Shown here one piece after another: positions 37,301 through 45,159 of a stretch of 64,000 nt of DNA. Numbering within the stretch: the stretch's first letter is position 1; each line of letters opens with the position of its first letter. The position numbers and the translations under genes are program-made. Origin of the DNA: Dermatemys mawii (Eukaryota > Chordata > Testudines > Dermatemydidae); contig ML677385.1 in the NCBI GenBank assembly GCA_007922305.1, positions 2,130,566 to 2,194,565 on the forward strand, in the 5' to 3' direction. The notes under the pieces were generated by a model that did no database searches, was not told the origin of the DNA, and saw nothing but the letters and a program-made list of their open reading frames with translations.

Positions 37301-40300
37301 TTTAGCATATCTGGCACATAAATACCTTACAATGCTGGCTGCAAAACATTTGTATGCCCCTTCATGCTTTGGCCATCATTCCAACGTCCATGCTAATGAT
37401 GCTCATTAAAAAATACAACGCGTTAAACTTGATAGTGAACTCCTTAGGGAGAACTGTATACCTCCTTCTCTGTTTTACCCGCATTCTGACATATATTTCA
37501 TGTTATAGAAGTCTCGGATGATGACCCAGCACATGTTGTTCGATTTAAAAACACTTTCACCGAAGATCTGACAAAATGCAAATACGGCACCAAATGTGAG
37601 ATTTCTAAAAATAGCTATAGCACTGGACCCAAGGTTTAAGAATCTGAAGTGCCTTCCAAAATCTGAGAGGGACAAGGTGTGGAGCATGCTTTCAGATATC
37701 TTAAAAGAACAATACTGCAATGTGGAAACTACAGAACCCGAACCACCAAAAGACAAAATCAGCTTCTGCTAGTGGCATCTGACTCAGATGATGAAAATGA
37801 ACGTGCATTGGTCCGCACTGTTTTGACTAGTTATCGAGCAGAACCCATCAACAGCATGGACGCATATCCTCTGGAATGAAGCTTGACTGGACATATGAAT
37901 CTTTAGCACATCTGGCACGTAAATATCGTGCAATGCTGGCTACGACAGTGCCATGCAAATGCCTTCTCACTTTCAGGTGACAATGTAAACAAGAAGCAGG
38001 CAGCATTATATCCCGCAAATGAAAACCAATTTGTTTGTCTTAGTGATTGGCTGAACAAGAAGTAGGACTGCATAAACTTGTAGGCTCTAAAGTTTTAGAG
38101 TTTTGTTTTTCAGTGCAGTTCTGTAACAAAAAAAATCTATATTTGTAAGTTGCACTTTCACGATAAAGGGATTGCATTAAAGTACTTGTAATGGAGGAAC
38201 TGAAAAATGCTATTTTTGTTTTTTACAGTGGAAATATTTGTAATAAAAAATATGAAGTGAGCACTATACATTTTGTATTTTTTGTTTTAATTAAAAGCAA
38301 TATATTTGAAAATGTAGAAAACATCCAACAAATTTAAATAAATGGTATTATTGTTTAACAGTGTGATTAAATGTCACAATTAATTACGATTCATTTTTTT
38401 AATCGCAATTTTTATTTTTAATCGCTTGACAGCCCAAATCTAAACTAAAACTATAAAGCTAGATCTAAATTCCATTTACTCAAAAGAAAATCATTAAAAA
38501 CAATATCTAGAGGGGTATAGTCAACTAGAAATCTAATTTTAAAACAGGACTTTGAAGTACTATACCTGCTCTTAAATATCTACCTAAGTTTTTGTAGCAT
38601 TATAATCAGGTTTTCCTATTTTGAAAGTTTCTCTCTCCCGTTACTGCGGAAAAGACTGGAAACAATGAGAAGAAACAGACTGTGGACCCAAACCTGCACC
38701 AATATCTGCTTACATGTGTGCTGAGGTCTGTGCTAGCAGACCTTGATATAGGATCAAAATCTAAGCATGAAGGGAAAACATCGGAGCTGACTATAGGTAA
38801 AATACTGTTCAATGCTCAAAGTACAGCTAAAACATAAATTAGGGTGGGGGAGAAATTTCTTTTCAATTCTTGTAAGTTTACATAAAATCACAGAGAAGCA
38901 CTGATTAAGTTGCCCATGTTCCTTTTATGCCATCTTTCACCATCATACCCACTCTAAGCAAGAGCAAGACTAAAAATACATAAGTTAGCAAAACAGATGA
39001 CAAACAACTAGAAATTAAGCCACTCATCTCATCACTAGGCATTCCTAATCTATTCACTTTATTCTATTCAACACTATGTCATCAGAGGAAATGATTCACC
39101 CTCTAAAAAGGCAGTAAAGAGTTTATACAAAATCTCTCACCCTCTGTCTTCTTGAGACTTCTTGCCTGCAGTGATGCAGTCATACATGAAGAGATCATCA
39201 ACACTGGAAATAAAAGGGTTAACAAAAAAAAATCACTGTTTTCCCATGAAGGTGTTGATTCATTTGTAATGCGCCATAAGTATATATTTTATTATGTCGC
39301 TTTGCCTCTGCTACCAACACCTCCTGGCACTTCAAAAGCATCACCAGATACTCATCAGTTATTGAATTTTGGCACCTCATATCCCACATGCAAAACAAAC
39401 AGAAGCTATGAGTCGATAGGAAAGCAACTGCAATTTTTTTTCCTGTGAAAAACTGAATATTTAAAATATTTAAAAACTGAATATTTTACTTCTATTAGTC
39501 TCTCAATTGTATTTGACACCTGCTCTTGAATCTCTGTGTTGGCATTTACTGTGATTCCAGAAATCGATGTGACAGGCATAAACTGGTTCTGTACAAGCTG
39601 CCAGGAATCATAAAGAATGGTAAGCCTCAGATGTTATTCTTTGCACATGAATAATTTGTGTAACAAAGATCCATATACTCTTATGACTGAAGACTGAGAA
39701 ATCAAAGTCTTGCTTCATCCCACATCTACATGCTTGTTTATCTCATCTGCCATGCTATCTGTGTAGCCCCTTGAAGAAGATCCAAAGGATGGTGTAAATA
39801 AGCACACCAACCAAGCAAGCATGATGGTTCTATTGTTGCTGTGTAATCCAGTGGCATAATTATTGTTACAATGTTGCATGGATAATATATTATTCATACC
39901 ATGTTTAAGTCTTATCAAGGTTTTATTTTGGGCCTTTTAAAAAGAAATGCCCTCAACTTTAAAAGAGAGAGACGTAGGAACTTTTACTGTTCCATGGTTA
40001 GAAGTAATACCTAAAATTTGAGAAATTAGAGGGAAAATACTGCTTTTTCAATTTTAGCCCCCAATCCTGCAAATACTTGAGCTCAGGCTTAATTGGATAG
40101 ATATGAGTAGTCCCCGCTCAAGTCAGTGAAACTAATTATATACATGTAGTTAAGCGTTTGTGTGTATGCATTTGCAGGTTAGGGATGTACCTTAAGCATG
40201 AGGACAGTGTGTGTATAATCAGTTTCACCATTTCCCCTGTTTATGAGTCTCTCTCTCACAGCAATAGGAGAAAAACACTTAAGGTGCAGTGTGACATAAA

Positions 40301-40921
40301 ACTACAAAAAATACTAGTTGAGTCAGAGGATACTTTAATACCTGACACTAATTATAACCAACTCTTTGAAGTGATTAAGTTTCAAATGGATGGTGCCTCT
40401 TTAACATCAGCAGCATCTCCTTAAACAATGCTCAGAGATATTTAGAATTGGCAAGGTGCAAGAATAAGCAGCATGGAGAGTAGTCAAATAAAGTTACACG
40501 GTTAATAAAAAGGCATTCATCTCCAGTGGGGCCGGGAATTTGCCTTCTACTGGCTTTAAAGAGATTGAAATGTTACCTGTAGCCAAGGGGGCAGGGCAGA
40601 TGCTCCTGAACTCCCGGGAGGAGGAGGAGGAGGGGGGTGGGGGGGAGGCCCTTACGCAGACATTTCATTGGACAGGGCGGGGTTTAAACACCGGGATGCG
40701 GGACGCCACTTTCGCGCTCCACGCGCCACCCTCGGGTATGGGGTTCAAGCCTTGTCCGGGTCGCGCCCACCCTCCTCCGGGCAGCGCTCGGACCCCGCGG
40801 CCCGCACTGACCTGGGCTCCTGGTAGCGCGCGGCCAGGAAGCGGCTCCCGCCGCCGACGGCCATGAGCGCTCCGCAGAGCGCCAGCCCCGGGCCGCGGGC
40901 TCCTGCCGCCGCCGCCTCCAT
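16170..40921 (-). CDS. WDR4: WDR4, tRNA N7-methylguanosine methyltransferase non-catalytic subunit (11 coding exons)
   Basis: This is the WD-repeat partner (yeast Trm82) of METTL1; together they make m7G46 in the variable loop of a subset of tRNAs, in the nucleus. Coding exons, in minus-strand order, are 40812-40921, 39141-39203, 36623-36769, 32442-32598, 30898-31010, 28138-28198, 26390-26488, 21451-21515, 19951-20134, 18425-18494 and 16170-16345. They sum to 1,245 bp, or 414 residues (human 412). Every junction is AG/GT and the phases join without a frameshift. Diagnostic stretches are [10 protein letters not shown] near residue 30, [40 protein letters not shown] (residues 162-180), [25 protein letters not shown], and a lysine/glutamine-rich C-terminal helix, SLYKASFDN...[10 protein letters not shown]. 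The arginine matching human R170 is kept, at about residue 178. The start was chosen because the first in-frame methionine before the conserved block has G at +4. Introns hold many repeats. Identification is very secure; UTR ends are not. Confidence 0.97.
18028..18295. mobile_element. palindromic hAT-like element in WDR4 intron 10
   Basis: The ends are ATGGATCGGCAATCTTGGC and GCCAAGGTTGCCGATCCCTG, with flanks GTGTATAC and TTGTAGAC forming a 6/8 target duplication. The GC-rich interior is itself palindromic, which explains overlapping open frames on both strands. A truncated copy lies at 33957-34105. Confidence 0.75.
18425..18494 (-). CDS. WDR4: WDR4 coding exon 10
   Basis: The acceptor is TTTCTTTCACAG and the donor is GAAG|GTGAGC. 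It encodes [17 protein letters not shown], matching the human segment that ends GNWAMLEG. Confidence 0.94.
19481..19499. repeat. (GAG)n microsatellite
   Basis: A short run of GAG/AGG triplets in WDR4 intron 9. Confidence 0.8.
19951..20134 (-). CDS. WDR4: WDR4 coding exon 9
   Basis: The acceptor is CTGTTTAAAG and the donor is TGGCAG|GTTAGA. It encodes [10 protein letters not shown], then [20 protein letters not shown] and [12 protein letters not shown]. It is 184 bp and ends in phase 0. Confidence 0.96.
21451..21515 (-). CDS. WDR4: WDR4 coding exon 8 (65 bp)
   Basis: The acceptor is CTCCTGTCAG and the donor is GACTG|GTAAGA. It encodes [20 protein letters not shown], matching human [20 protein letters not shown]. 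Too short for simple ORF scanning, it was found by similarity and phase. Confidence 0.92.
21516..25900. other. WDR4 intron 7, repeat-poor part
   Basis: This is the bulk of the longest WDR4 intron (21516-26389). Apart from a (GGAA)n tract at 22261-22279 I recognise no element, exon or RNA gene. Short open frames here carry no family signature. Confidence 0.5.
22261..22279. repeat. (AAGG)n microsatellite
   Basis: About five AAGG repeat units in WDR4 intron 7. Confidence 0.85.
25905..26170. mobile_element. MITE with GCTTGTCCACAC ends in WDR4 intron 7
   Basis: The left end AGAGCTTGTCCACACAGCAA is inverted at the right end, CATGTGGACAAGCCCTTTA. The interior has repeated TAGTGCACA motifs. The 3-bp flanks CTA/TTA are compatible with a Harbinger-type target. 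It is non-coding. Confidence 0.72.
26390..26488 (-). CDS. WDR4: WDR4 coding exon 7
   Basis: The acceptor is AATTTATTCAG and the donor is GACAAG|GTATGG. It encodes [20 protein letters not shown] and a short acidic linker, 33 whole codons. The usual D-G-T turn before LRLW is D-C-T here. Confidence 0.95.
28010..28118 (-). repeat. hammerhead-like interspersed repeat in WDR4 intron 6
   Basis: On the minus strand, the WDR4 sense strand, the repeat reads GCATCCGACGAAGTGGGTAT ... CCCACGAAAGCTCATGCTC and ends GGTGCCACAGGACTC. CCGACGA, a 5-bp stem and GAAA are arranged like a hammerhead ribozyme core. Other copies are at 42868-42992 and, rearranged, at 43378-43535. The family is probably a Penelope-like derivative; this is inference. 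Confidence 0.7.
28138..28198 (-). CDS. WDR4: WDR4 coding exon 6 (61 bp)
   Basis: The acceptor is TTCCCTTTAG and the donor is TCTGGG|GTATGT. It encodes [21 protein letters not shown] hammerhead-like repeat in the same sense as the gene begins about 20 nt beyond the donor. Confidence 0.94.
30097..30335. mobile_element. short hAT-type element in WDR4 intron 5
   Basis: The ends are CAGCGTTCCTCAAACTTTTT and CCAGTTTGAAGACCTCTG. They are flanked by CCCCATCT (30089-30096) and CCCTATCT (30336-30343), a 7/8 duplication. It is the same family as 3544-3807. Confidence 0.82.
30655..30765 (+). repeat. interspersed repeat with GGTGCTGGGCACT core, copy 3
   Basis: TCATGGTGGACCAGGACTTC, ATTGCGCTAGATGCTGCACA and AACACACAACGAAAAGATGG match the family core in WDR4 intron 5. 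Confidence 0.55.
30898..31010 (-). CDS. WDR4: WDR4 coding exon 5
   Basis: The acceptor is TTGGCACCAACAG-like (TGCCAACAG) and the donor is AGAGA|GTAAGA. It encodes [20 protein letters not shown] and then the FCLGH strand. It includes the conserved arginine that corresponds to the human R170 disease position. Confidence 0.96.
31090..31908 (+). mobile_element. probable solo LTR-like repeat in WDR4 intron 4
   Basis: A long non-coding repeat begins near CCATACAGCTAAGGGTAGCC and ends GAGTGGGGAGGAAACCCTGA followed by CA. It contains an AATAAA at about 31554 followed by T-rich sequence, and GT-rich tracts. I recognise it as a high-copy turtle repeat that looks like an LTR. No internal retroviral coding sequence is present. 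The left border and the class are uncertain. Confidence 0.5.
31975..32178 (+). mobile_element. CR1-like 3' tail
   Basis: GGCTAGACTAGATGACTTCA, followed by TAAGTTCTATGATTCCATAA, is the hallmark CR1 3' end with its ATTCTATGA-type octamers. The upstream extent is uncertain. It lies in WDR4 intron 4. Confidence 0.7.
32442..32598 (-). CDS. WDR4: WDR4 coding exon 4
   Basis: The acceptor follows a long pyrimidine tract ending CTTTCAG; the donor is GATGTG|GTACGT. It encodes [16 protein letters not shown], then [12 protein letters not shown] and GHLSLLLDV, the second blade. The exon ends in phase 0. Confidence 0.96.
33094..33300. mobile_element. Harbinger-like MITE fragment in WDR4 intron 3
   Basis: It begins CCAGGTCTACACTACAGACC and ends CATCTTCACTACAGACAAGC. 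The GTCTACACTACA terminus is like that of the Harbinger at 1895. A further decayed copy is at 41758-41960. Confidence 0.65.
33855..33945 (-). repeat. second hammerhead-like repeat family, copy in WDR4 intron 3
   Basis: The minus strand reads TGAAGATGATATCTCAAAAG, CTTGTCTCTTTCACCAACAG, then AAGTTGGTCC. It matches, in the other orientation, the repeat at 50690-50800. Its stem is decayed. Confidence 0.6.
33957..34105. mobile_element. truncated copy of the palindromic hAT-like element
   Basis: CTTCCCGCAGCCCCCACTGG and GCCAAGGCTGCCAATCCCTG match the right two-thirds of the element at 18028-18295. The left end is missing. Confidence 0.75.
34463..35759. mobile_element. palindromic MITE split by a LINE insertion
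   Basis: The left part (34463-34539) begins AAGGCATGTCTACACTGCAA. The right part (35540-35759) continues GACTAAGGGGCTGTTTAATT and ends CAGCATAGACATGCC. It is the same family as 8167-8450. The interruption is a 1.0-kb LINE with a 9-bp target duplication. Confidence 0.8.
34540..35539 (-). mobile_element. 5'-truncated non-LTR retrotransposon (RTE-like) inserted in the MITE
   Basis: On the minus strand 34952-35476 encodes reverse transcriptase blocks [22 protein letters not shown] and YLGSYIS. After a frameshift 34616-34849 encodes [12 protein letters not shown] and [14 protein letters not shown], typical of the region after the RT. The 3' end is an ATTA-rich tail at about 34540-34556. TCAGACTAA flanks both sides (34531-34539 and 35540-35548). 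A 13-bp tandem duplication at 35513-35538 marks the 5' junction. The clade is RTE-like but not proven. It is a dead copy, not a host gene. Confidence 0.85.
36623..36769 (-). CDS. WDR4: WDR4 coding exon 3
   Basis: The acceptor is GTATTTTAG and the donor is TCAG|GTAAAG. It encodes the first clear WD blade, including [20 protein letters not shown] and ending at ECLSVR. It is 147 bp long and split in phase at both ends. Confidence 0.96.
36845..38440 (+). mobile_element. hAT transposon remnant with a large inverted duplication, WDR4 intron 2
   Basis: The plus strand from about 37508 to 38061 carries decayed hAT transposase C-terminal sequence: [20 protein letters not shown] near 37630, [10 protein letters not shown], then [15 protein letters not shown] near 37910 and SDWLNKK near 38050, with frameshifts and stops. 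The element's 3' region (about 37960-38440) is repeated in inverted form at about 36845-37282. The right end reads ATCGCTTGACAGCCC. Confidence 0.72.
39141..39203 (-). CDS. WDR4: WDR4 coding exon 2
   Basis: The acceptor is TTTATTTCCAG and the donor is GG|GTGAGAG. It encodes [20 protein letters not shown], matching human SLFIYDCSAAEKKSQEN. It begins and ends with a split codon and is 63 bp long. Confidence 0.95.
39204..40540. other. WDR4 intron 1, mostly unassigned
   Basis: No exon or clear transposon border was seen. A segment at about 40050-40140 (CCCCAATCCTGCAAATACTT ... GAGTAGTCCC) resembles a common amniote interspersed repeat. Confidence 0.4.
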
Positions 40922-41160
40922 GCGACGGCCGCCCACGTGCGCGACCCCCAGCCGCGCTTCGTCCCGTAACCGACGCGAAGTGCTGGCGTCACACCCCAAG
41001 GCGCGCTGGCTAGTGACGTGAGGGGACACCTCCCCTCTGCCGCGGGGGGCCCAGACGGCGGCGCCTGCGCAGTAACACGTAGGGCGGGTGAAGCTGGCGG
41101 CAGTGGGGAGCTCTTGGGCTGAAGTGCAGCCCGTAGAATTAGAGCCGGGCGGGGTGGGGG
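40670..41160 (-). promoter_or_regulatory. WDR4: CpG-rich WDR4 promoter block
   Basis: This block is GC- and CpG-dense in an otherwise AT-rich window and contains the WDR4 start codon. GC boxes are visible at about 40673-40683 and 41146-41155, and a GCGCCTGCGC element resembling an NRF1 half-palindrome at 41061-41070. No TATA box is obvious, as expected for a housekeeping promoter. Confidence 0.7.
40812..40921 (-). CDS. WDR4: WDR4 coding exon 1
   Basis: This exon encodes the start methionine and an alanine/glycine-rich N-terminus slightly longer than the human one, leading into LALCG and [14 protein letters not shown]. The donor is CCCAG|GTCAGT, leaving two bases of a split serine codon. The exon lies inside the CpG-rich promoter block. 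An upstream in-frame ATG at 41029 exists, but its reading frame has no similarity to WDR4. Confidence 0.93.
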
Positions 41161-41166
41161 AGTTTG

Positions 41167-41268
41167 AAGAGTATTTGTATTTATATGTCTGTAGCGCCTA
41201 GGAGGCTTAGTCACGGACCCAGACCCCCTTGTGCTAGGCGCTGTAAGAGGCAGGATTTGTCCTCTCCA
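41167..41268 (+). repeat. interspersed repeat with GGTGCTGGGCACT core, copy 4
   Basis: TAGCGCCTAGGAGGCTTAGT ... CCCCCTTGTGCTAGGCGCTG lies immediately upstream of the WDR4 CpG-rich block. It is the best-preserved core in the window together with copy 5. Confidence 0.6.
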
Positions 41269-41757
41269 TCCGAGACTCCTTTTCTTGTTCTTTCCCTGTT
41301 CATATGGCAGTGCAACTTGAATCCTTCCTCTTGTTCTAAATTGCAGATACTGGGGGTAGCATCTATCCTATCCACTGTAAATTCCCAATAGGCTTTAGGT
41401 CATTAGAGTTCAATAATGGCAGCGGGACATAAATTAAAAGGCTAGGCAAGGGAAGAAAAAGACAATCCTAGATGAGATTAGAAAAGAGAGATTGAGAGGC
41501 AGAAGGATGAAGGTTGTTTCAAACAGTAAGACCTGCATAGAAGACCTAATAGAAAAAGTGTTTGAGGCAAAGAGGTTCCTGGACCTCAGAATCTGGGTGG
41601 CTGGATTTCTATTTGATCACTTCTAATCGGTTGCCTGTAATTTTTCATGCATGGTTTCAGAAGCAAACAAAGGCCATCCCCAAGTGCTTAACAGAGATGT
41701 TACTGCCTGCAATGCCTCTTTCTAAGGCCTTGGCTTCTGCTTAAAAAGTAGATTGAT

Positions 41758-41960
41758 CTAAGTACATCCTTCAGGGCTGTGAAAAATTACATGATCTGTA
41801 TCCCATAGTTAGATTGACCTAACCCCTTGGGGCAGAAATGGCTAGAACAGCAGAAAAGCTCTTCCATTGAGCTAGCTACCACCACTCAAAAAAGTGAAAT
41901 GAAAACCCCCTTCCACTGATGTAGGAAGCATCTGTGCTACAGAACTACAATGGCAGAGCT
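41758..41960. repeat. decayed Harbinger-like MITE fragment
   Basis: GCTAGCTACCACCACTCA and AGCATCTGTGCTACAGAACT match internal parts of the family seen at 33094-33300. Confidence 0.5.
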
Positions 41961-42867
41961 GCATTGTGTGCAATAAGTTTATTGAAAAATTTGAAGCCTT
42001 TGCCTGATATCTCTCTTCCGTGCTTTTGTGTTCTTTGATAACCCAAACAATTAAAACCCATCCAATCTACAAAGGCTGCTTTTGCATCCCGTGAAAAATT
42101 TGGACAAAGAAAACAGAAAAGGGAGGAGAAGGAGGAGGTTGCATGATTGAGGGAAATATATTTTTTAAAAAGCTAGGGGAAAGATTTCCTCTAGGTTCTG
42201 GTGGGATTTGCAGATCTCTGACGAAGAAAATGTGGGGGAAAATACCTGTGAAAATGCGGAATATGAATACATTACCTGTGTGAATGTAATGCAGACACAC
42301 ACTCCACACTTCTCTGTGATGCTGTCTTCAGCATAAATTGCTGGTTATAGTCTATACTGTTATCATTTGTGGCTGGCAGCCAAATCAGTGGATCCAATTG
42401 TTGGGTTTTCAAGAAGCTGCAGTGTATATTTTGTGTGACTGGTGTTTTTTGTTTTTTTTTGTGTTCCCATGCCATATTTCAAATTTTGTCCTCAAAACAT
42501 GAAAATAATGAGGAATAATTTTAAATACATTGCAAAAGAGTTCTTAATGCATTTGTGATTACTTAGTGATAACAGACTGCTTTGTTAATGGTGCTTTCCC
42601 CCCACAGAGCTTTGCAAGTGGTACTCATCAATAAGTCACAGGACAGCTGAAACAGAACAGGTAGCACAAAGAGAGAGAGAAGAGGTGGGAAAAAAAAAAG
42701 GTGGGCCTGAGGATGTTTGGAAGCCTGGGTCTCATGCTCAACCAAAGCTCTCTTCTGGTAAATATAAAGAAAGGAACAGGAAAACCTCTATATTCATAAG
42801 TTCTAAAGGATTTTTTTAACTACCAGAGCATATTATTCATAGACATACTAAAAGAACACTAAAAGCA

Positions 42868-42992
42868 ACAAGAGAGTCCTGTTGCACCTTAAAGACTAAC
42901 AAAAGTGTTGAAGCATAAGCTTTCATGGGCTAATCCCCACTTCATCAGATACATGCATGCAGTGGACTAACACGGCTACCTCTCTGATTATA
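42868..42992 (-). repeat. hammerhead-like interspersed repeat, intergenic copy with CTGATGA core
   Basis: On the minus strand the copy reads CTGATGA (42942-42948), a GTGGG/CCCAT stem, GAAA (42921-42924), then GCTTATGC. GGTGCAACAGGACTC follows at the other end. The start GTTAGTCCACTGCATGCATG includes the family's CTAACACGG border on the opposite strand. Confidence 0.7.
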
Positions 42993-43377
42993 AGAACACT
43001 GAATACTTTAAAATTAATTAAAAATGCAAATTGACAGTGTCCCTTAAACAGTGACAAATACCCCCAATTTTTCAGACACTTTAAATTTATGCACATGAAT
43101 AGTTTGACGTTAATGAGATAATTCGTCTCTGTCACATTACCCATACATGGATGTTTGCAGAAGTGTTCTACTTTTGGTCTATGTAAATTATAACTTTCAT
43201 AGGGCAAAGTTTTTTTAGAAAGTCAAGATTTAATTAAAAAGCAGAAAGCTTTAATTAATATTAATCAATACAAATTATACTATGAATGTATAAACGAGAA
43301 GTGATTCAATCTAAATTTGCTACACTTCAATGCCTAGATTTTTCTTTTTTCTAGAAGTTTCACAAGTAACAAAAACA

Positions 43378-43535
43378 ATAGGAGTCCTTGGGGCACCTTA
43401 GAGACTAACAAATATATTTGGGCATAAGATTTCCTGGGTTAAGCTTATGCCCAAATAAATTTGTTAGTCTTTAAGGTACCACAAAGACTCCTTGTTGTTT
43501 TTGCTGATACGTACTAACACAGCTACCACGCTGCA
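43378..43535. repeat. head-to-head inverted pair of the hammerhead-like repeat, core deleted
   Basis: The left arm GGAGTCCTTGGGGCACCTTA ... TTGGGCATAA is inverted as TTATGCCCAAATAAATTTGT ... ACAAAGACTCC. Each arm is about 47 bp with about 14 bp between them. The usual stem and GAAA region is absent at the centre, and CTAACACAGCTACCACGCTG ends the right side. Confidence 0.72.
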
Positions 43536-43647
43536 ATCTGCACATAAGTTTATTTAAGTCTAGTTTCAGAAGGCAGTGTAGTTTAGTGGTATGAAATAAG
43601 GCTAAGAAGGCAGTTTTCCAGGTCCTAAACCCTACATCTGTCACATA

Positions 43648-44134
43648 CAGGCATGTCACATTTTACATGCATTTAACTTGCACGATTTTGGCTTTACGCG
43701 GTGGCAAAAAAAACCAAAAACCCAAAAAACCCCCAAGCCTCTGAGCATGACCCCAGTTGAAGGGATCGGGCTCGGCACTGGCTGCAGCCTGCCACTGCCA
43801 GCCCGCCGCAGGGACGGGGTCGGAGCCGGCAGCCCACCCGCCGCGGGGATGGGGTCGGAGCCGGCAGCCCGCCCGCCGCGGGGACAGGGTCGGAGCCGGC
43901 AGCCTGCCCAGACCGGAGCCAGAGAAGCTGGCAGCCCACTGCAGGGGGATCAGAGCAGGCAGCCCGTTGTCAGGGATCAGGGCTTCAGACCCCCTACATA
44001 TGTGGCCAAGACCCCCAGTTTGAGTAGGGATGAGATATAGTGCAGGTGATTTCGCCCACCATTGAACTTAATGAGTATTTGGCTATACGCAGGGTCTGCG
44101 GAACAGAACCCTCGCGTAAGATGCGACAGGCCGG
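43648..44134. mobile_element. pogo/Tigger-like MITE carrying a GC-rich minisatellite
   Basis: The ends CAGGCATGTCACATTTTACA and GCGTAAGATGCGACAGGCCGG lie between TA dinucleotides (43646-43647, 44135-44136). The flanking parts match the compact element at 63606-63817. Between them lies about 290 bp of foreign GC-rich sequence including a 35-bp tandem repeat. Confidence 0.75.
43800..43912. repeat. 35-bp GC-rich minisatellite
   Basis: CCGCGGGGACGGGGTCGGAG-type units begin at about 43806, 43841 and 43876, a period of 35 bp, with about three full copies and decayed flanks. This creates GC-rich open frames on both strands. Confidence 0.8.
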
Positions 44135-45159
44135 TACTTGTCATAGGTCCTGGGCCAAGTAATATAGGCTCTGATCCTACAAAGAGCTCTGTGTGCAGGA
44201 ACATGCATGAAAGTCAATTGTCAAACTATGCTGAGAACTTTGAGACAGAGAATTTATGGCCTTGTTCGTTCCGTTTCCGCATTTGTAAAATATGAATAAC
44301 AATGTGTACTTACTTGACATGTACTCTGATAATTCATTAGTTAATGTTTGAACAGTGTTTTGAAAAAGGAGTCCTACTGTGTGTTCTATAAATGTTAGAC
44401 ATTATCATTCTAGAGATAGTAACACTGGATACTTCAGGGGGTAGATTCTGTTCATACAGTCCTAAAAAGTAACTGATAATACTTTTTTCATTTAGCACTC
44501 TTTTTTTAAAAGCGCTTTTTCTAATATCACTATAACTCGTATTAAAGTATCTTTAAAATGTCACTGCACCTTCACTTGTTATTGCAAGCTATTTAGACTG
44601 TTAGGCACTGTGTGTTCATATTTCCAAGCAAAAATTTAATTATATGTCATGTTCCTTGCTAATGTACTAGTTCCCTGAAAAATCAAGATCTAATCTTGCA
44701 CAACAGTTAATACAGGAGGTAGTAAGCCCTCTGTCTAATAGATGGTGTTTTGCAGGATTGAGGCCTTAAAAAACTGCCCCGAAAGAGCTATGTCTTGTTG
44801 GAAAATCTTTATCTTTACAAACGATCATAGGTAACCTTCTTTCCCATTCTTTGGATGCTTCAGGACTGGCACTATACATGGGACAGGATAGTCCTGTGGC
44901 TGAAGCACAGGGATGTTAAGTCATGACCGCAGCATCAGACACACAGGTCCTCTTCTGTGCCACCAAGCTGGAGTATCAACGCCTGCCTGCCTGCCTGCTG
45001 CTACCCCAGCACTTCTGCTTTGCTGGACGTGCTCTTGGGCAGGCCCCCTGGTTTGCACTGTGTTCAGCTTCCTCCGCTGTGAGAGGGGGGCCGGTCCCCT
45101 CCCAGGGAGTGTGTGTGGGGGGGTGTCTCATGCATGCGGCCAGCAGCCCCAGCGAGCGC

